DNA of 64,000 bases from positions 111,481-175,480 of the forward strand of contig JAQUCT010000001.1 in NCBI GenBank assembly GCA_028686075.1, written 5' to 3'. The notes under the pieces were generated by a model. That model did not search any database, was not told where the DNA came from, and saw only the letters and a program-made list of their open reading frames with translations. Below are positions 12,101 to 24,312 of this stretch, piece after piece. Every line of letters starts with the position of its first letter. Position 1 is the stretch's first letter. Source of the stretch: Bacillota bacterium (lineage in GTDB: Bacteria > Bacillota > Clostridia > Ch29). Both the position numbers and the translations under genes were made by a program.

Positions 12101-12673
12101 GGGGATATGGTGGAAGCCGGAGACGAGATCACCGAAGGCTCGGTGAACCCCCACGATATACTGAAGATAAAGGGCGTCAAGGGAGTCCAAACCTATCTTC
12201 TGCAGGAAGTGCAGAAGGTTTACAGGCTCCAGGGCGTGGATATAAACGATAAGCATATAGAAGTTATAATAAGGCAGATGCTGCGTAAGGTTAAGGTGGA
12301 GGATTCCGGAGATACTACTCTGCTACCGGGAGGGCTTATAGACATCTTCAGGTTTGAAGAGGAAAACGAAAGGGTGGAAGCTGAGGGAGGAGAGCCGGCC
12401 ATGGGCAAAAGGGTGCTGCTTGGAATAACAAAGGCGTCTCTTGCAACCGAATCTTTCCTATCGGCCGCATCCTTCCAGGAGACTACACGGGTGCTTACCG
12501 AAGCGGCCATAAAGGGCAAGACCGATCCGCTGGTAGGGCTTAAGGAGAACGTGATAATAGGCAAGTTAATACCTGCAGGTACTGGAATGAGCAGGTATAG
12601 AAATATCCAACTGAGCGTCCAGGAGGAAGAAGGGACCGAAGAAACGTCCCCGGAGGAGGTTGGTGTAAAATAA
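9140..12673 (+). CDS. rpoC: DNA-directed RNA polymerase beta' subunit
   Basis: [12 protein letters not shown] catalytic motif; N-terminal zinc ribbon [20 protein letters not shown]. Confidence 0.99.
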   Translation: MFELNFFDSIRIGLAAPEKIREWSRGEVKKPETINYRTLKPEKEGLFCEKIFGPQKDWECHCGKYKRVRYKGIVCDRCGVEVTRSKVRRERMGHIELAAPVSHIWYFKGIPSRMGLLLDMSPRSLEKVLYFASYIVIDPGTTGLAEKQLLTEKEFREMIEKYGNKFKYGMGAEAIKELLHRIDLDKLSAELKVQLGESTGQKKIRATRRLEVVEAFKKSGNKPEWMVLDVIPVIPPELRPMVQLDGGRFATSDLNDLYRRVINRNNRLKRLLDLGAPDIIVRNEKRMLQEAVDALIDNGRRGRPVTGPGNRPLKSLSDMLKGKQGRFRQNLLGKRVDYSGRSVIVVGPELKMYQCGLPKEMALELFKPFVMKKLVNENYAHNIKSAKRMVERIRPEVWDVLEEVIKEHPVLLNRAPTLHRLGIQAFEPVLVEGRALKIHPLVCTAYNADFDGDQMAVHVPLSVEAQAEARILMLSTNNILKPTDGKPVVSPTQDLVLGLYYLTAHVPGEKGEGKVFRDYNEMLMAYEERDVELHSKVKVRMTDRSDGSTGMVESTVGRFIFNQAIPQELGFLDRSIPENRFKLEIDQLVDKKTVGKIIDRCYRLYGNTETAVVLDRMKELGFKYSTKGAITISVSDMLIPGEKAELLSKADEEVDTIEKQYRRGLISNDERYQKVIETWTRVTEDVTDALMKNLDPMNSIFMMAHSGARGSKNQIRQLAGMRGLMANPSGRIIELPIRANFREGLTVLEFFISTHGARKGLADTALRTADSGYLTRRLVDVSQDVIVREEDCSTNQTLEVSSVLDGRDVIEDLSDRIWGRYTLHDVLDPSTGEVVIPADTLINDYYVDKVLKAGIKKVPIRSVLTCRSRHGVCAKCYGVNLATGDSVNVGESVGIIAAQSIGEPGTQLTMRTFHTGGVAGDDITQGLPRVEELFEARKPKGLAVIAEVSGTVKINDSRKKREVTVITDEGEAKNYLIPYGAWIKVKDGDMVEAGDEITEGSVNPHDILKIKGVKGVQTYLLQEVQKVYRLQGVDINDKHIEVIIRQMLRKVKVEDSGDTTLLPGGLIDIFRFEEENERVEAEGGEPAMGKRVLLGITKASLATESFLSAASFQETTRVLTEAAIKGKTDPLVGLKENVIIGKLIPAGTGMSRYRNIQLSVQEEEGTEETSPEEVGVK

Positions 12674-12678
12674 TACGA

Positions 12679-12707
12679 TTGACACACCCGGGTGCGAGTG
12701 GTAAAAT
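12679..12707 (+). promoter_or_regulatory. sigmaA-type promoter
   Basis: TTGACA - 17 nt - TAAAAT. Confidence 0.65.
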
Positions 12708-12743
12708 ATATACTGTTGCAATCGGGGGAACGGAGGTTTTGGT

Positions 12744-12989
12744 ATGCTGGAAGGATTGAAGACTGCCCGAAAAGTAGTCGGCATAAAGCAGTCTATAAGG
12801 GTGGTTAAAGAGGGAAGTGCCCTTGCCGCGTATATCGCGCAGGATGCCGACCGACATATAATACAGCAGCTGGAAACCCTTTGTGATGAAAAGTCCATAA
12901 AGATTGTCAGGGTAGATACCATGGAAGAGTTGGGCAAGGCATGCGGCATAGAGGTAAAAGCCGCATCTGCCGTTGTACTGAAACTGTAA
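12744..12989 (+). CDS. L7Ae/YbxF-family ribosomal protein-like RNA-binding protein
   Basis: 81 aa L7Ae-like fold sequence, position between rpoC and rpsL. Confidence 0.88.
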   Translation: MLEGLKTARKVVGIKQSIRVVKEGSALAAYIAQDADRHIIQQLETLCDEKSIKIVRVDTMEELGKACGIEVKAASAVVLKL

Positions 12990-13035
12990 TCCGGAAGGAT
13001 TTATGCTGTCTGGATGATGGTAAAATGAAGCAGCA

Positions 13036-13069
13036 ACAGCCCTTCCCGGTGAAGGGTTGTTTTTGTGAT
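13036..13069 (+). terminator. Terminator/attenuator between L7Ae-like gene and rpsL
   Basis: ACAGCCCTTC-ccggt-GAAGGGTTGTTTTTG. Confidence 0.75.
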
Positions 13070-13093
13070 TAATTAAACGAAGGAGGTGGAAAA

Positions 13094-13471
13094 ATGCCAA
13101 CAATTAACCAACTTATAAGAAAAGGAAGGACTGTGGTCGGGTACAAATCGGCTTCCCCCGCTCTTAAGGAGAACCCTCAGAAAAGGGGAGTATGTACTAC
13201 CGTAAAAACAACTACCCCTAAAAAACCCAACTCCGCTCTTAGAAAAATAGCCAGGGTAAGATTGACAAACGGAATAGAGGTTTCGGGATACATTCCGGGG
13301 ATTGGTCACAATCTTCAGGAACACTCGGTGGTACTGATAAGGGGCGGCAGGATTAAGGACCTCCCCGGAGTAAGGTACCATATTGTGAGGGGAACCCTCG
13401 ACGTCGCCGGCGTTGAGAACCGTAAACAGGCCAGGTCGAAGTACGGTGCCAAAAGGCCCAAAAAGAAATAA
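13094..13471 (+). CDS. rpsL: 30S ribosomal protein S12
   Basis: [38 protein letters not shown]. Confidence 0.99.
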   Translation: MPTINQLIRKGRTVVGYKSASPALKENPQKRGVCTTVKTTTPKKPNSALRKIARVRLTNGIEVSGYIPGIGHNLQEHSVVLIRGGRIKDLPGVRYHIVRGTLDVAGVENRKQARSKYGAKRPKKK

Positions 13472-13584
13472 TTGAATAATAATTGTGTCGCTGTGCATTT
13501 TATATAGAGTACAGAGCACAACGGCGGACTATTTGTGCCGTCGAGTACCGATGAATGATTTTTATTATTAAGGAGGGAAGTGCT

Positions 13585-14055
13585 GTGCCAAGGAAAGGAA
13601 GTGTTCCCAAGAGGGAACTGTTACCGGATCCGATTTATAACGACAAGATAGTAACAAAACTTATTAACTATATAATGCTGGACGGAAAAAGAGGAGTAGC
13701 ACAAAAAATAGTATACGACGCCTTTGAAATAATAAAGCAGAAAACCGGCAGGGACGCTCTGGAGGTTTTCCGTGAAGCCCTTGATAATGTTATGCCTGTA
13801 CTGGAAGTCAAGGCGAGAAGGGTTGGGGGTGCAACGTATCAGGTACCAATGGAAGTGCGTTATGACAGGCGTTTAGCCTTAGGTTTGAGGTGGCTGGTTA
13901 ATTACACCCGCAACCGCGGTGAAAAGACCATGAAGGAAAGATTAGCGTCGGAAATACTTGATGCTTTGAACAACACCGGTGCCAGCATAAGGAAGAAGGA
14001 AGAAACCCATAAGATGGCAGAAGCAAACAGGGCATTTGCCCATTACAGATGGTAA
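13585..14055 (+). CDS. rpsG: 30S ribosomal protein S7
   Basis: GTG start after [25 protein letters not shown]. Confidence 0.98.
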   Translation: MPRKGSVPKRELLPDPIYNDKIVTKLINYIMLDGKRGVAQKIVYDAFEIIKQKTGRDALEVFREALDNVMPVLEVKARRVGGATYQVPMEVRYDRRLALGLRWLVNYTRNRGEKTMKERLASEILDALNNTGASIRKKEETHKMAEANRAFAHYRW

Positions 14056-14116
14056 GATTACTGAGCCTATTTGGAGAAATAGCCGGAATTTTTCCGGTTG
14101 AAAGGAGTACAGAAAA

Positions 14117-16180
14117 GTGCCTAGACAGCTTCCTATAGAAAAAGTGAGAAATATCGGAATAATGGCACATATTGATGCAGGGAAAACCACTACCACCGAG
14201 CGTATTTTGTTCTATACCGGACGGCTCCACAGGATGGGAGAAGTACATGACGGGGCTGCCACCATGGACTGGATGGAGCAGGAGCAGGAGCGGGGGATTA
14301 CCATTACCTCCGCTGCCACCACTGCTTACTGGAAGGACTACAGAGTCAATATAATCGATACGCCAGGCCATGTGGATTTTACCGTGGAGGTGGAGAGGTC
14401 CCTGCGGGTCCTTGATGGTTCAGTAGCGGTTTTCTGTGCGAAGGGCGGGGTGGAGCCCCAGTCCGAAACGGTATGGCGTCAGGCGGATAAATACAACGTT
14501 CCTAGGATTGCCTATGTAAACAAGATGGATATAACCGGTGCCGATTTCTTCAATGTGATGGAAATGATGAGAAAAAGGCTGGGGGCAAATCCTGTTGCTA
14601 TACAGCTTCCCATAGGAAGCGAAGACAACTTCAGGGGCATGGTGGATTTGATTAGAATGAATGCTGTGTATTATCTGGATGACCTAGGCACAAAGAGCGA
14701 GCAAAAGCCGGTGCCCGATGATTTGATAGAGTTGGCAAAAAAATACAGGAATCATATGCTTGAATCCATTGCCGATTATGATGACAGCCTTATGGAGAAA
14801 TACCTGGAGGGGGAGGATATCCCTAGGGAAGACATCGTTAAGGCCTTGCGGGCCGCGACTTTGAACGTGAGCATTATTCCGGTACTGTGCGGGTCCTCGT
14901 ACAGGAACAAAGGGGTCCAACCCCTACTGAACGCCATAGTGGCCTATCTGCCTTCCCCGGCGGATGTGGAGGCAATAAGGGGTCAGCTTCCCGATGGCGA
15001 CGAGTTCGAGGAAAGACACCCCTTCGATGACGAGCCCTTTTCGGCTCTGGCTTTTAAAATTATGGCCGACCCCTATGTGGGCAAACTGACCTTTTTTAGG
15101 GTATATTCGGGAACCCTCAAGACGGGGACCTATGTATACAATGTAACAAAGGGTAAGAAGGAGAGAATAGGCAGGATATTGATGATGCACGCCAATAATC
15201 GGCAAGAGGTCTCAGAAATTCACGCCGGTGATATAGCGGCGGCGGTGGGGCTTAAGGACACAGCCACCGGGGATACACTGACCGATATCGGGTGTCCGAT
15301 TATCCTGGAATCAATGGTCTTTCCTGAACCGGTAATATCGGTTGCCATAGAGCCCAAAACAAAGGCGGGCCAGGAAAAGATGTCCATCGCACTGCAAAAA
15401 TTATCGGAGGAGGACCCTACATTTAAAACCTATACCGACCAGGAAACAGGGCAAACCATAATTTCCGGTATGGGGGAACTTCATCTTGAGATAATAGTCG
15501 AAAGGCTTTTAAGGGAGTTCAGGGTGGATGCCAACGTTGGAAAGCCTCAGGTTTCCTTTAAGGAAACCATAACAAAGAAGGTTAAGGCCGAGGGTAAATT
15601 CATACGGCAGACAGGGGGCAGGGGTCAGTACGGCCATGTGGTTCTGGAACTAGCACCCCTGGAGCCGGGCAGTGGATTCCAATTTGAAAACAAAATAGTT
15701 GGCGGTACCGTGCCCAAGGAGTATATACCGGCTGTTGAGGCAGGCGTTGCAGAAGCTATGGAAAACGGGGTGCTGGGCGGATTTAAGGTGCTGGACGTTA
15801 AGGCCACCATTATAGACGGCTCCTTCCACGAGGTGGATTCCTCAGAAATGGCCTTTAAGATAGCAGGGTCCATTGCTTTTAAGGAAGGTGCCAAAAAAGC
15901 CGGCCCGGTACTTTTGGAGCCTATTATGAAGGTTGAAGTGGTGGTATCGGAGGACTATATGGGTGACGTTATGTCAGACATAAGCGGCAGAAGAGGCAGG
16001 ATAGAAGGTATAGAGCCCAGGCCGGGGACACAGGTTATAAGGGGATTGGTTCCCCTTGCCCAGATGTTCGGCTATGCAACCGATTTGAGGTCAAAGACTC
16101 AGGGGCGAGGAACCTATACCATGCATTTTAGCCATTATGAAACGGTGCCCCAGAGTATAAAAGAGCAAATATTGAGGTAG
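14117..16180 (+). CDS. fusA: Elongation factor G
   Basis: [18 protein letters not shown]; full length; GTG start. Confidence 0.99.
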   Translation: MPRQLPIEKVRNIGIMAHIDAGKTTTTERILFYTGRLHRMGEVHDGAATMDWMEQEQERGITITSAATTAYWKDYRVNIIDTPGHVDFTVEVERSLRVLDGSVAVFCAKGGVEPQSETVWRQADKYNVPRIAYVNKMDITGADFFNVMEMMRKRLGANPVAIQLPIGSEDNFRGMVDLIRMNAVYYLDDLGTKSEQKPVPDDLIELAKKYRNHMLESIADYDDSLMEKYLEGEDIPREDIVKALRAATLNVSIIPVLCGSSYRNKGVQPLLNAIVAYLPSPADVEAIRGQLPDGDEFEERHPFDDEPFSALAFKIMADPYVGKLTFFRVYSGTLKTGTYVYNVTKGKKERIGRILMMHANNRQEVSEIHAGDIAAAVGLKDTATGDTLTDIGCPIILESMVFPEPVISVAIEPKTKAGQEKMSIALQKLSEEDPTFKTYTDQETGQTIISGMGELHLEIIVERLLREFRVDANVGKPQVSFKETITKKVKAEGKFIRQTGGRGQYGHVVLELAPLEPGSGFQFENKIVGGTVPKEYIPAVEAGVAEAMENGVLGGFKVLDVKATIIDGSFHEVDSSEMAFKIAGSIAFKEGAKKAGPVLLEPIMKVEVVVSEDYMGDVMSDISGRRGRIEGIEPRPGTQVIRGLVPLAQMFGYATDLRSKTQGRGTYTMHFSHYETVPQSIKEQILR

Positions 16181-16260
16181 CATGACCATAAGGGGGACAT
16201 ACGGCCTGATATTTAAGGCCGCCCCTTACAAAATTATACAGCAGAAAGGAGAAGAGAAAG

Positions 16261-17448
16261 ATGGCAAAGGCGAAATATGAGAGAACAAAACCGCACGTAA
16301 ACATAGGGACGATAGGTCATATAGACCACGGCAAGACAACGCTGACAGCGGCAATAACCAATGTACTTTCAAAGAGGGGCGGAGCATCCGCAACGGCATA
16401 CGACCAGATAGACAAAGCTCCGGAGGAGAAGGAAAGGGGTATAACCATATCGACGTCCCACGTGGAATACGAGACCGAAAACAGGCACTATGCACACGTT
16501 GACTGTCCCGGCCACGCCGACTATGTAAAGAACATGATAACTGGGGCGGCACAGATGGACGGAGCGATAATAGTTGTATCGGCGGCCGACGGCCCCATGC
16601 CGCAGACAAGGGAGCATATACTGCTTGCTAGACAGGTAAACGTACCCTACATAGTGGTATACCTGAACAAATGTGATATGGTTGACGATGAGGAGCTAAT
16701 AGAGCTGGTTGAGATGGAAGTAAGGGACCTTTTGAACGAATATAAATTCCCCGGTGACGAAGTACCGGTAATAAAAGGTTCTGCACTCAAAGCCCTGGAG
16801 GACCCGGACAGCGAATGGGCGGATTCAATAACGGAGCTTATGGACGCAGTGGACAAATATGTTCCCACGCCGGAGCGGGACACTGACAAGCCTTTTTTAA
16901 TGCCGGTAGAGGACGTATTCAGCATAACTGGCCGTGGTACCGTGGCAACGGGCAGGATAGAAAGAGGCTCTTTGAAGGTACAGGACCAGGTTGAGATAGT
17001 AGGACTTACCGAAGAGTCAAGGACAGTGGTAGTAACAGGCGTAGAAATGTTCAGGAAGCTTCTTGACGAGGCAGTGGCCGGAGACAACATAGGAGCACTA
17101 CTGCGAGGCGTACAGCGTAACGAGATAGAAAGGGGCCAGGTGCTGGCCAAGCCCGGTTCGATAAAACCGCATACGCACTTTGAGGCGGAAGTTTATGTAC
17201 TGACTAAGGAAGAGGGTGGAAGGCACACACCGTTTTTCAATGGATACAGGCCTCAGTTCTACTTCAGGACAACCGACGTAACCGGTACCATAGACCTGCC
17301 GGAGGGCGTAGAGATGTGCATGCCCGGGGATAATATCACCATGACCATAAAGCTAATAATACCCATAGCCATAGAAGAAGGTATCCGCTTTGCAATAAGA
17401 GAAGGCGGAAAGACGGTAGGAGCGGGAGTCGTATCCAAGATACTGTAG
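16261..17448 (+). CDS. tuf: Elongation factor Tu, copy 2
   Basis: [29 protein letters not shown]; ends ...VVSKIL. Confidence 0.99.
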   Translation: MAKAKYERTKPHVNIGTIGHIDHGKTTLTAAITNVLSKRGGASATAYDQIDKAPEEKERGITISTSHVEYETENRHYAHVDCPGHADYVKNMITGAAQMDGAIIVVSAADGPMPQTREHILLARQVNVPYIVVYLNKCDMVDDEELIELVEMEVRDLLNEYKFPGDEVPVIKGSALKALEDPDSEWADSITELMDAVDKYVPTPERDTDKPFLMPVEDVFSITGRGTVATGRIERGSLKVQDQVEIVGLTEESRTVVVTGVEMFRKLLDEAVAGDNIGALLRGVQRNEIERGQVLAKPGSIKPHTHFEAEVYVLTKEEGGRHTPFFNGYRPQFYFRTTDVTGTIDLPEGVEMCMPGDNITMTIKLIIPIAIEEGIRFAIREGGKTVGAGVVSKIL

Positions 17449-17674
17449 GTTAGTGGTTAGTGGCTGGTGAGCAGTAGTTTGTGATGGGTGAAAAGCAGCT
17501 GGCGGATAGCCGTTGGGGGTGCTTTAAGGGGCTAAAGGCCTGTGAGCTTCCCCCGACCTCCGCCAGATATCGCGGTGTTACCTAGTACCTAACACCTGGC
17601 ACCTAGCACCTATGATCTGTGATCCGTAAGTTTCACCCTGATGTCTACTAACTACTAACTACGAACTACCAACT
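17446..17674. repeat. Downstream-of-tuf repeat region, copy B
   Basis: CTGGCGGA...GGGGGTGCT...AGCTTCCCCC...CCGCCAG hairpin, then CCTAGCACCTATGATCTGTGATCCGTAAGTTTCACCCTGATGTCTACTAAC, similar to 1211..1280. Confidence 0.55.
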
Positions 17675-17693
17675 AAATTGCTATTGATATTTT

Positions 17694-17722
17694 ATAGTTG
17701 TTATTATAAAATGTAGAAGTTG
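17694..17722 (+). promoter_or_regulatory. sigmaA-type promoter of the S10-spc-alpha cluster
   Basis: TTGATA - 17 nt - TAAAAT. Confidence 0.55.
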
Positions 17723-17727
17723 CAGTA

Positions 17728-17910
17728 AGGATGCGATGAACTGGAAGGTTGCCGGAAGTTTTCGGGAAATTTCCAGGGAGTATGTCCACATCTTGAATGG
17801 GGCGACTTTGGTTTTGTATGCACCTGCTTTTTTAAAAAAAGTCAAAACGCCTGGATGAGTGTATATGAGACCTGGTTGCGCGTAAACAAAAACGTGCGAT
17901 TTTTAAGGAG
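17728..17910 (+). promoter_or_regulatory. Structured rpsJ leader
   Basis: CTGGAA...CCGgaagttttCGG...TTCCAG nested stem within a ~190-nt untranslated leader. Confidence 0.45.
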
Positions 17911-17919
17911 GGAATTTTT

Positions 17920-18228
17920 ATGGCGAAACAAAAAATAAGGATAAGGTTGAAGGCCTTTGACCATTCGGCCCTTGACCAGTCCGCAGTTAAAATTGTGGAT
18001 ACCGCGAAAAAAACAGGCGCTAAGGTGTCCGGTCCTATACCGCTACCTACCGAAAAGGACGTAGTGACGATACTTCGGGCTCCCCATAAATACAAGGATT
18101 CGAGGGAACAGTTCGAAATAAGGACACACAAAAGGCTTATCGATATTCACGATCCAAATCCAAAAACAGTGGATGCGCTTATGCGCCTTGACCTGCCCGC
18201 CGGAGTGGATATAGAAATTAAATTGTAA
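17920..18228 (+). CDS. rpsJ: 30S ribosomal protein S10
   Basis: [29 protein letters not shown]. Confidence 0.99.
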   Translation: MAKQKIRIRLKAFDHSALDQSAVKIVDTAKKTGAKVSGPIPLPTEKDVVTILRAPHKYKDSREQFEIRTHKRLIDIHDPNPKTVDALMRLDLPAGVDIEIKL

Positions 18229-18289
18229 GGCTATTATGATTGTCCAAATAAAATGGATAATCCGCTAATAAGTTTTGGAGGTGCAGCAA

Positions 18290-18919
18290 ATGGAGAAAGG
18301 TATTCTGGGTAAGAAGATGGGTATGACTCAGGTGTTTGACGAAAACGGCAATATTATTCCGGTTACGGTAATAAAAGCCGGACCGGTGAAGATTGTACAG
18401 AAGAAGACCGTAGAAAGCGACGGGTATACGGCGATACAGGTAGGCTTTGATGATATGAAACCCACAAAGGTCAACAAACCCATAAAGGGCCATTTTGACA
18501 AGGGCGGAGTGGAGTACAAAAAGGTTTTGAGGGAACTGCGGATTAAAAACCCCGATGCCTACGAGGTTGGGCAGGAAATAAAAGTTGACATATTCAAGGA
18601 AGGTGAAAAGGTTGATATAGCGGGAACGTCCAAGGGTAAAGGGTTTCAGGGCGTGATAAAAAGATGGAATCAGGGCCGCGGACCGATGACCCATGGCTCA
18701 AAGTACCACAGAGGAGTGGGTGCTATGAGCGGGGCCAGTTCACCGTCCAAGACCTTTAAGGGCAAGAATATGCCAGGCAGAATGGGCGGTGAAAGGGTCA
18801 CCGTACAGAACCTGGAGGTAGTCAAGGTGGACCCGGAGCATAATCTCCTGCTTCTAAAGGGAGCGGTGCCGGGGCCAAAGGGCGGTTTGTTGGTCATAAA
18901 GGAATCTGTAAAAGCATAA
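18290..18919 (+). CDS. rplC: 50S ribosomal protein L3
   Basis: [13 protein letters not shown]. Confidence 0.98.
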   Translation: MEKGILGKKMGMTQVFDENGNIIPVTVIKAGPVKIVQKKTVESDGYTAIQVGFDDMKPTKVNKPIKGHFDKGGVEYKKVLRELRIKNPDAYEVGQEIKVDIFKEGEKVDIAGTSKGKGFQGVIKRWNQGRGPMTHGSKYHRGVGAMSGASSPSKTFKGKNMPGRMGGERVTVQNLEVVKVDPEHNLLLLKGAVPGPKGGLLVIKESVKA

Positions 18920-18946
18920 TAAGGTTTGTAGAAAGGAGGAATGAAT

Positions 18947-19573
18947 ATGCCTAAAATAGCAGTTTATAATACCGAAGGACAACAGGTGGATGAAATAGAA
19001 CTGAAGGACGAGATTTTTGGCGTCCAGGTGAATGAACCTTTGCTGCATCAAGCAGTGCAAGTATATCTGGCCAACCAAAGACAGGGCACCCAGTCCGCAA
19101 AAACCAGGGCGGAAGTGAGGGGTGGCGGCAGAAAACCCTGGAGACAAAAAGGAACCGGAAGGGCAAGGCAGGGTAGCATCCGTTCACCGCAGTGGACGGG
19201 AGGAGGAGTGGTCTTCGCCCCCAAGCCGAGAGATTATTCGCAGAAATTTCCTAAGAAAATGCGCCGGCAGGCCATGCTTTCTGCTTTAAGTTCAAAGGCT
19301 AAGAGTAACGAGATTATGGTGCTGGACAGCCTTGTAATGGAAGAGCCAAAGACCTCTTTTATACATGGTATGCTTAAGAACCTTAATGCCGGCAAAAAAG
19401 CTTTGATAGTGGTTAAGGGTAAGGACGAGACGGTGGCAAAGTCTGCAAGAAATATTCCCGGGGTTAAAGCAGCCTTCGCGGGCGGCCTTAACGTATACGA
19501 CATACTTAAGCATGATACATTTGTAATAACCAGGGAAGCGGTGAAAGAGGTTGAGGAGGTGTACGGAAAATGA
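18947..19573 (+). CDS. rplD: 50S ribosomal protein L4
   Basis: [30 protein letters not shown]. Confidence 0.98.
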   Translation: MPKIAVYNTEGQQVDEIELKDEIFGVQVNEPLLHQAVQVYLANQRQGTQSAKTRAEVRGGGRKPWRQKGTGRARQGSIRSPQWTGGGVVFAPKPRDYSQKFPKKMRRQAMLSALSSKAKSNEIMVLDSLVMEEPKTSFIHGMLKNLNAGKKALIVVKGKDETVAKSARNIPGVKAAFAGGLNVYDILKHDTFVITREAVKEVEEVYGK

Positions 19574-19860
19574 AAGCTCCCCAGGATATAGTTGTAAGGC
19601 CGGTAATAACCGAGAGAAGCATGAGGGATATGGAACAGAACAAGTACACCTTTGTGGTAGACAAAAAGGCTAACAAGATAGAGATAAAAAAAGCCGTTGA
19701 AGAGCTGTTCGGTGTGAAGGTGGAAAGGGTAAACGTTGCAAACTACATGGGTAAGATGAGAAGAATGGGCAGAAATATTGGCAGGAAAGCGAATTGGAAA
19801 AAGGCCTTTGTGAAACTTGCAGAGGACAGCAAAAAAATAGAGTTTTTCGAAGGAATGTAA
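19570..19860 (+). CDS. rplW: 50S ribosomal protein L23
   Basis: [13 protein letters not shown]; position. Confidence 0.98.
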   Translation: MKAPQDIVVRPVITERSMRDMEQNKYTFVVDKKANKIEIKKAVEELFGVKVERVNVANYMGKMRRMGRNIGRKANWKKAFVKLAEDSKKIEFFEGM

Positions 19861-19879
19861 ATGTAAGGAGGGAAAAGCT

Positions 19880-20710
19880 ATGGCAATTAAAAAATACAGG
19901 CCTACCTCCCCGGGAATAAGACAAATGACTGTTTTGGACTATTCAGGGATCACAACCGACAAACCGGAAAAGTCCCTTGTAACTGATCTGAAAAAATCCG
20001 GCGGAAGGAACGTATACGGAAGGATTACTGTCCGTCACAGAGGAGGCGGGCATAAGAGAAAATACAGGGTTATAGACTTCAAAAGGGACAAGGATGGAGT
20101 TCCGGCGAAGGTTGCTACTATCGAATATGACCCTAACAGAAGTGCCAACATCGCACTCCTTAACTATGCCGACGGCGAAAAGCGTTATATAATCGCACCG
20201 CTAAGGCTTAAGGTGGGCGATATTGTGGTGTCCGGGAAGGATGTGGACATTAAACCGGGTAATGCCCTTCCCCTTTCAAGCATCCCTATGGGTACCATTA
20301 TTCACAATATAGAGTTAAAGCCCGGAAAGGGTGCCCAGCTTGTCAGGGCTGCTGGCAACTCCGCGCAGCTTATGGCAAAGGAGGGTGGTTACGCACAGGT
20401 AAAACTTCCCTCCGGAGAGGTGAGGATGGTAAGACAGGAATGCAGGGCAACGGTAGGCCAGGTAGGAAATCTTGATAACGAGAATATTACTTTAGGTAAA
20501 GCTGGGAGAAAGCGTAATTTAGGCATAAGGCCCACTGTAAGGGGCTCGGCCATGAACCCGGCTGACCATCCGCATGGTGGTGGTGAGGGTAAAGCTCCGA
20601 TAGGAAGACCGGCACCGGTTACCCCGTGGGGTAAACCCACCATTGGATACAAAACGAGGAAAAAGAATAAAGACAGTGACAAGTTTATTATTAAACGCCG
20701 TAAGAAGTAA
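19880..20710 (+). CDS. rplB: 50S ribosomal protein L2
   Basis: [23 protein letters not shown]. Confidence 0.99.
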   Translation: MAIKKYRPTSPGIRQMTVLDYSGITTDKPEKSLVTDLKKSGGRNVYGRITVRHRGGGHKRKYRVIDFKRDKDGVPAKVATIEYDPNRSANIALLNYADGEKRYIIAPLRLKVGDIVVSGKDVDIKPGNALPLSSIPMGTIIHNIELKPGKGAQLVRAAGNSAQLMAKEGGYAQVKLPSGEVRMVRQECRATVGQVGNLDNENITLGKAGRKRNLGIRPTVRGSAMNPADHPHGGGEGKAPIGRPAPVTPWGKPTIGYKTRKKNKDSDKFIIKRRKK

Positions 20711-20735
20711 GAAAAGAAGGGAGGAAGTATTGTTT

Positions 20736-21020
20736 ATGGGAAGGTCACTAAAAAAGGGACCCTATGTTCAGACAAAGCTTTTGGAGAGAATAGAAGAAAT
20801 GAACAAAAAGAACGAAAAAAAGGTTCTTAAGACCTGGTCGAGGGCATCAACCATTTTCCCGCAAATGGTAGGCCATACCATAGCGGTACACGATGGCAGA
20901 AAGCATGTCCCCGTTTATATAACCGAAGAAATGGTGGGGCACAAGCTGGGCGAATTCGCGCCTACCAGAACCTTCAGGGGGCACGGTTCCCACACCGAAA
21001 GGTCAACGTCACTCAAGTAG
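20736..21020 (+). CDS. rpsS: 30S ribosomal protein S19
   Basis: [26 protein letters not shown]. Confidence 0.98.
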   Translation: MGRSLKKGPYVQTKLLERIEEMNKKNEKKVLKTWSRASTIFPQMVGHTIAVHDGRKHVPVYITEEMVGHKLGEFAPTRTFRGHGSHTERSTSLK

Positions 21021-21036
21021 AGGGAAGGAGGGTTTA

Positions 21037-21375
21037 GTGGTGGAAGCAAAAGCGCATGTCAAATATGTCAGAATATCACCCCGTAAGGTTGAGGTTGTTT
21101 TGGACCAGATAAGGGGAAAGAGCATAGATGAAGCTTTAGCCATACTGAGGTACCTGCCCCAAAAAGGCGCAAGGATAACAGAGAAGGTCATACAGTCGGC
21201 GGCAGCCAATGCGGAAAATAATCACGATATGATAAGAGATAACTTGTATGTTGCACAGATTTTTGCCAACCAGGGACCTACAATGAAAAGGTATAAGGCA
21301 AGGGCCCAGGGCAGGGCAAACTTGATACGTAAAAGAAGCACCCATATCTCTGTGGTACTCAGGGAAAAACAGTAA
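21037..21375 (+). CDS. rplV: 50S ribosomal protein L22
   Basis: VRISPRKVEVVLDQIRGK. Confidence 0.98.
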   Translation: MVEAKAHVKYVRISPRKVEVVLDQIRGKSIDEALAILRYLPQKGARITEKVIQSAAANAENNHDMIRDNLYVAQIFANQGPTMKRYKARAQGRANLIRKRSTHISVVLREKQ

Positions 21376-21391
21376 AAGGAGGGAAAGCTAA

Positions 21392-22039
21392 GTGGGTCAA
21401 AAAGTCAATCCCCACGGACTCAGAGTTGGAATAATTAAAGACTGGAGTTCAAAATGGTATTCGGTCAAAAAGGATTTTTCAAACCTTTTGATAGAAGACA
21501 AAAAAATAAGAAAGCATGTTAAGAATAAATTCTATACCTCCGGCATTTCCAAAATAGAAATAGAGCGGGCTGCCAACAGGGTCAAGGTTACCGTTTATAC
21601 CGCCAAACCGGGAATGGTAATAGGCAAAGGCGGCTCCGGGGTCGAGGATTTGAAAAAAGAGCTGGAAGCAATGACGGGGAAGAACGTATTTATAAATATA
21701 ATAGAGATAAAGGTCCCCGAGCTCAATGCACAGCTTGTTGCGGAAAATATAGCATCTCAGCTTGAAAGAAGGGTTTCCTTCCGAAGGGCAATGAAACAGT
21801 CGATACAGCGCACCATGCGTTCTGGAGCCAAGGGTATCAAAACAATGGTATCCGGCAGACTGGGAGGAGCAGAAATAGCAAGAAGTGAAAGGTACAGCGA
21901 AGGAACCATACCGCTACAGACGTTAAGAGCAGATATAGATTACGGTTTTGCAGAGGCAAATACCACCTATGGAAAAATAGGCGTTAAGGTATGGATATAC
22001 AAGGGGGAAATCCTGGGCAAAACCAAAAGCGAAAATTAG
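21392..22039 (+). CDS. rpsC: 30S ribosomal protein S3
   Basis: [18 protein letters not shown]. Confidence 0.98.
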   Translation: MGQKVNPHGLRVGIIKDWSSKWYSVKKDFSNLLIEDKKIRKHVKNKFYTSGISKIEIERAANRVKVTVYTAKPGMVIGKGGSGVEDLKKELEAMTGKNVFINIIEIKVPELNAQLVAENIASQLERRVSFRRAMKQSIQRTMRSGAKGIKTMVSGRLGGAEIARSERYSEGTIPLQTLRADIDYGFAEANTTYGKIGVKVWIYKGEILGKTKSEN

Positions 22040-22066
22040 GGACTTGTAAGGGAGGAGGAAGGCCAA

Positions 22067-22501
22067 ATGTTGATACCGAAAAGGGTCAAGCGCCGAAAGG
22101 TTCAGAGGGGCAGGATGAAGGGAAAAGCAGCCCGCGGCAGCACCATAGCATACGGTCAGTTCGGGCTGCAGGCAACTGAGCCCGGGTGGATTACTTCCAA
22201 TCAGATAGAAGCCGCAAGGATAGCTATGACCAGATATATAAAAAGAGGTGGAAAGGTCTGGATAAAGATATTTCCCGATAAACCCGTTACGCAAAAACCG
22301 GCCGAAACCAGAATGGGTTCGGGTAAAGGTTCTCCGGAATACTGGGTAGCGGTTGTAAAACCCGGAAGAGTCATGTTTGAAATATCCGGTGTAAACGAAG
22401 ACATTGCAAGGGAAGCAATGCGTCTGGCCATGCATAAACTGCCTATTAAATGTAAGTTTGCAAAACGCGATGAAGTGGGTGGTGAAGCAAATGAAAGCTA
22501 A
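22067..22501 (+). CDS. rplP: 50S ribosomal protein L16
   Basis: [19 protein letters not shown]. Confidence 0.98.
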   Translation: MLIPKRVKRRKVQRGRMKGKAARGSTIAYGQFGLQATEPGWITSNQIEAARIAMTRYIKRGGKVWIKIFPDKPVTQKPAETRMGSGKGSPEYWVAVVKPGRVMFEISGVNEDIAREAMRLAMHKLPIKCKFAKRDEVGGEANES

Positions 22502-22694
22502 AGAGGTCAGGGAAATGACTGTACAGGAATTGGAAAAAAAGGCTCAGGAGTTAAAAGGAGAACTATTTAACCTCAGGTTTCAACTTGCTACGGGACAGTT
22601 GGATAATCCAATGAGAATAAAACAGGTAAGAAAATCCATTGCCAGGATTAAAACGGTTTTAAGGGAAAGAGAATTGAAAGAGATTAAGGCGTAA
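22491..22694 (+). CDS. rpmC: 50S ribosomal protein L29
   Basis: [34 protein letters not shown] overlaps the end of rplP. Confidence 0.97.
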   Translation: MKAKEVREMTVQELEKKAQELKGELFNLRFQLATGQLDNPMRIKQVRKSIARIKTVLRERELKEIKA

Positions 22695-22723
22695 CACCTT
22701 TTTAGAAAGGAGGAAAAAGGTCT

Positions 22724-22978
22724 ATGATACGGGGCAACAGAAAGACAAGGATTGGCAAAGTAGTTAGCGATAAGATGGATAAAACAATAGTCGTAGCGGT
22801 TGAGGCCCTTGTAAGGCATCCGCTGTACGGTAAAACGATAAAGCAGACCAAAAAGTTCAAAGCCCATGACCAAAGCAACGAGTGTTCCGTCGGAGACAGG
22901 GTAAAAATAATGGAAACAAGGCCCTTGAGCCGAGAAAAAAGGTGGAGACTTGTTGAGATAATCGAAAAGGCACGATAA
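22724..22978 (+). CDS. rpsQ: 30S ribosomal protein S17
   Basis: [17 protein letters not shown]. Confidence 0.98.
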   Translation: MIRGNRKTRIGKVVSDKMDKTIVVAVEALVRHPLYGKTIKQTKKFKAHDQSNECSVGDRVKIMETRPLSREKRWRLVEIIEKAR

Positions 22979-23010
22979 ACAACTATGTTTGCCGGAAGGA
23001 GGTATTTCCG

Positions 23011-23379
23011 ATGATACAATCTGAATCCCGCCTTAGAGTAGCTGACAATTCCGGAGCTAAGGAATTGCTTTGCATAAAAGTTATCGGGGGCTCGAGGAAG
23101 AGATACGCTAATGTAGGAGATATAATAGTAGCTACCGTTAAAGATGCAACACCCGGAGGTGTTGTGAAAAAAGGAGACATAGTGAGGGCGGTAGTGGTGA
23201 GAACAACCAGGGGAGTTAAAAGAATTGACGGAAGCACTATTAAATTCGACGAGAACGCTGCGGTTATAATAAGAGAAGACAAGCAACCAAGGGGAACAAG
23301 GATATTTGGCCCCGTTGCCAGGGAGCTTAGAGAAAAGGACTTCATGAAAATAGTTTCTCTTGCACCTGAAGTTCTCTAA
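23011..23379 (+). CDS. rplN: 50S ribosomal protein L14
   Basis: [24 protein letters not shown]. Confidence 0.99.
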   Translation: MIQSESRLRVADNSGAKELLCIKVIGGSRKRYANVGDIIVATVKDATPGGVVKKGDIVRAVVVRTTRGVKRIDGSTIKFDENAAVIIREDKQPRGTRIFGPVARELREKDFMKIVSLAPEVL

Positions 23380-23396
23380 CGGAGGAGGTGGCTGTT

Positions 23397-23729
23397 TTGA
23401 AAGGTAAAACAAAAATGCATATAAAAAAAGGGGATACAGTTGAACTGATTTCCGGAAAAGACAAGGGCAAAAGTGGAAAAGTGCTGACAGCCTTTCCTAA
23501 GGACAATCGTGTCATAGTTGAGGGCGTTAATATGCTTACAAAGCATGTAAAACCAACCCGCCAGATGCAGCAGGGGGGAATAATCCACCAGGAAGGTCCG
23601 GTGCATGTTTCCAACGTGTTGCTATATTGTCCCAAGTGTAAAAGGGGAAGAAGAACCGGCAGAAAGATATTAAAGGACGGCACCAAGGTGAGATTTTGCA
23701 AAGCCTGCGGTGAAACTCTTGATAAATAA
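23397..23729 (+). CDS. rplX: 50S ribosomal protein L24
   Basis: KOW motif, [23 protein letters not shown] start after GGAGGAGGT. Confidence 0.97.
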   Translation: MKGKTKMHIKKGDTVELISGKDKGKSGKVLTAFPKDNRVIVEGVNMLTKHVKPTRQMQQGGIIHQEGPVHVSNVLLYCPKCKRGRRTGRKILKDGTKVRFCKACGETLDK

Positions 23730-23754
23730 AAGAGTAGGGGAAGGAGGTAGTCGC

Positions 23755-24297
23755 ATGTCAAGACTTTTAGACAAGTATCATAATGAAGCAGTACCTGCTC
23801 TTATGGAAAGATTCGGGTACAAGAATATAATGGAAGTTCCAAAGATAGTAAAGGTAATAATAAACATGAGGGTTGGCGAAGCCAAGGAAAACGTCAAGAC
23901 GCTGGAGGCGGCACTGGATGACCTAACAGTGATAAGCGGGCAGAAACCCGTCATTACCAAGGCTAAAAAGTCCGTTGCCGCGTTCAAGATACGTACCGGG
24001 ATGCCTATAGGCTGCAAGGTTACCTTAAGGGGCGAGAGAATGTACGAGTTCCTAGACAAACTTTTCAATATAGCCCTGCCAAGGGTAAGGGACTTTAGGG
24101 GCATATCCCCCGATGCTTTTGATGGCAGGGGAAACTTCGCTCTGGGTATTAAGGAACAGCTTATTTTCCCGGAGATCGATTACGATAAGATTGAAAAGAT
24201 ACGCGGTATGGACGTAGCTATTGTTACTACAGGTGAAACTGACGAAGAAGCACGGGAACTCTTAAGGATACTGGGAGTGCCCTTTAGAAAAAAATAA
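23755..24297 (+). CDS. rplE: 50S ribosomal protein L5
   Basis: [24 protein letters not shown]. Confidence 0.98.
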   Translation: MSRLLDKYHNEAVPALMERFGYKNIMEVPKIVKVIINMRVGEAKENVKTLEAALDDLTVISGQKPVITKAKKSVAAFKIRTGMPIGCKVTLRGERMYEFLDKLFNIALPRVRDFRGISPDAFDGRGNFALGIKEQLIFPEIDYDKIEKIRGMDVAIVTTGETDEEARELLRILGVPFRKK

Positions 24298-24312
24298 GGA
24301 GGTAAGGAAGCG

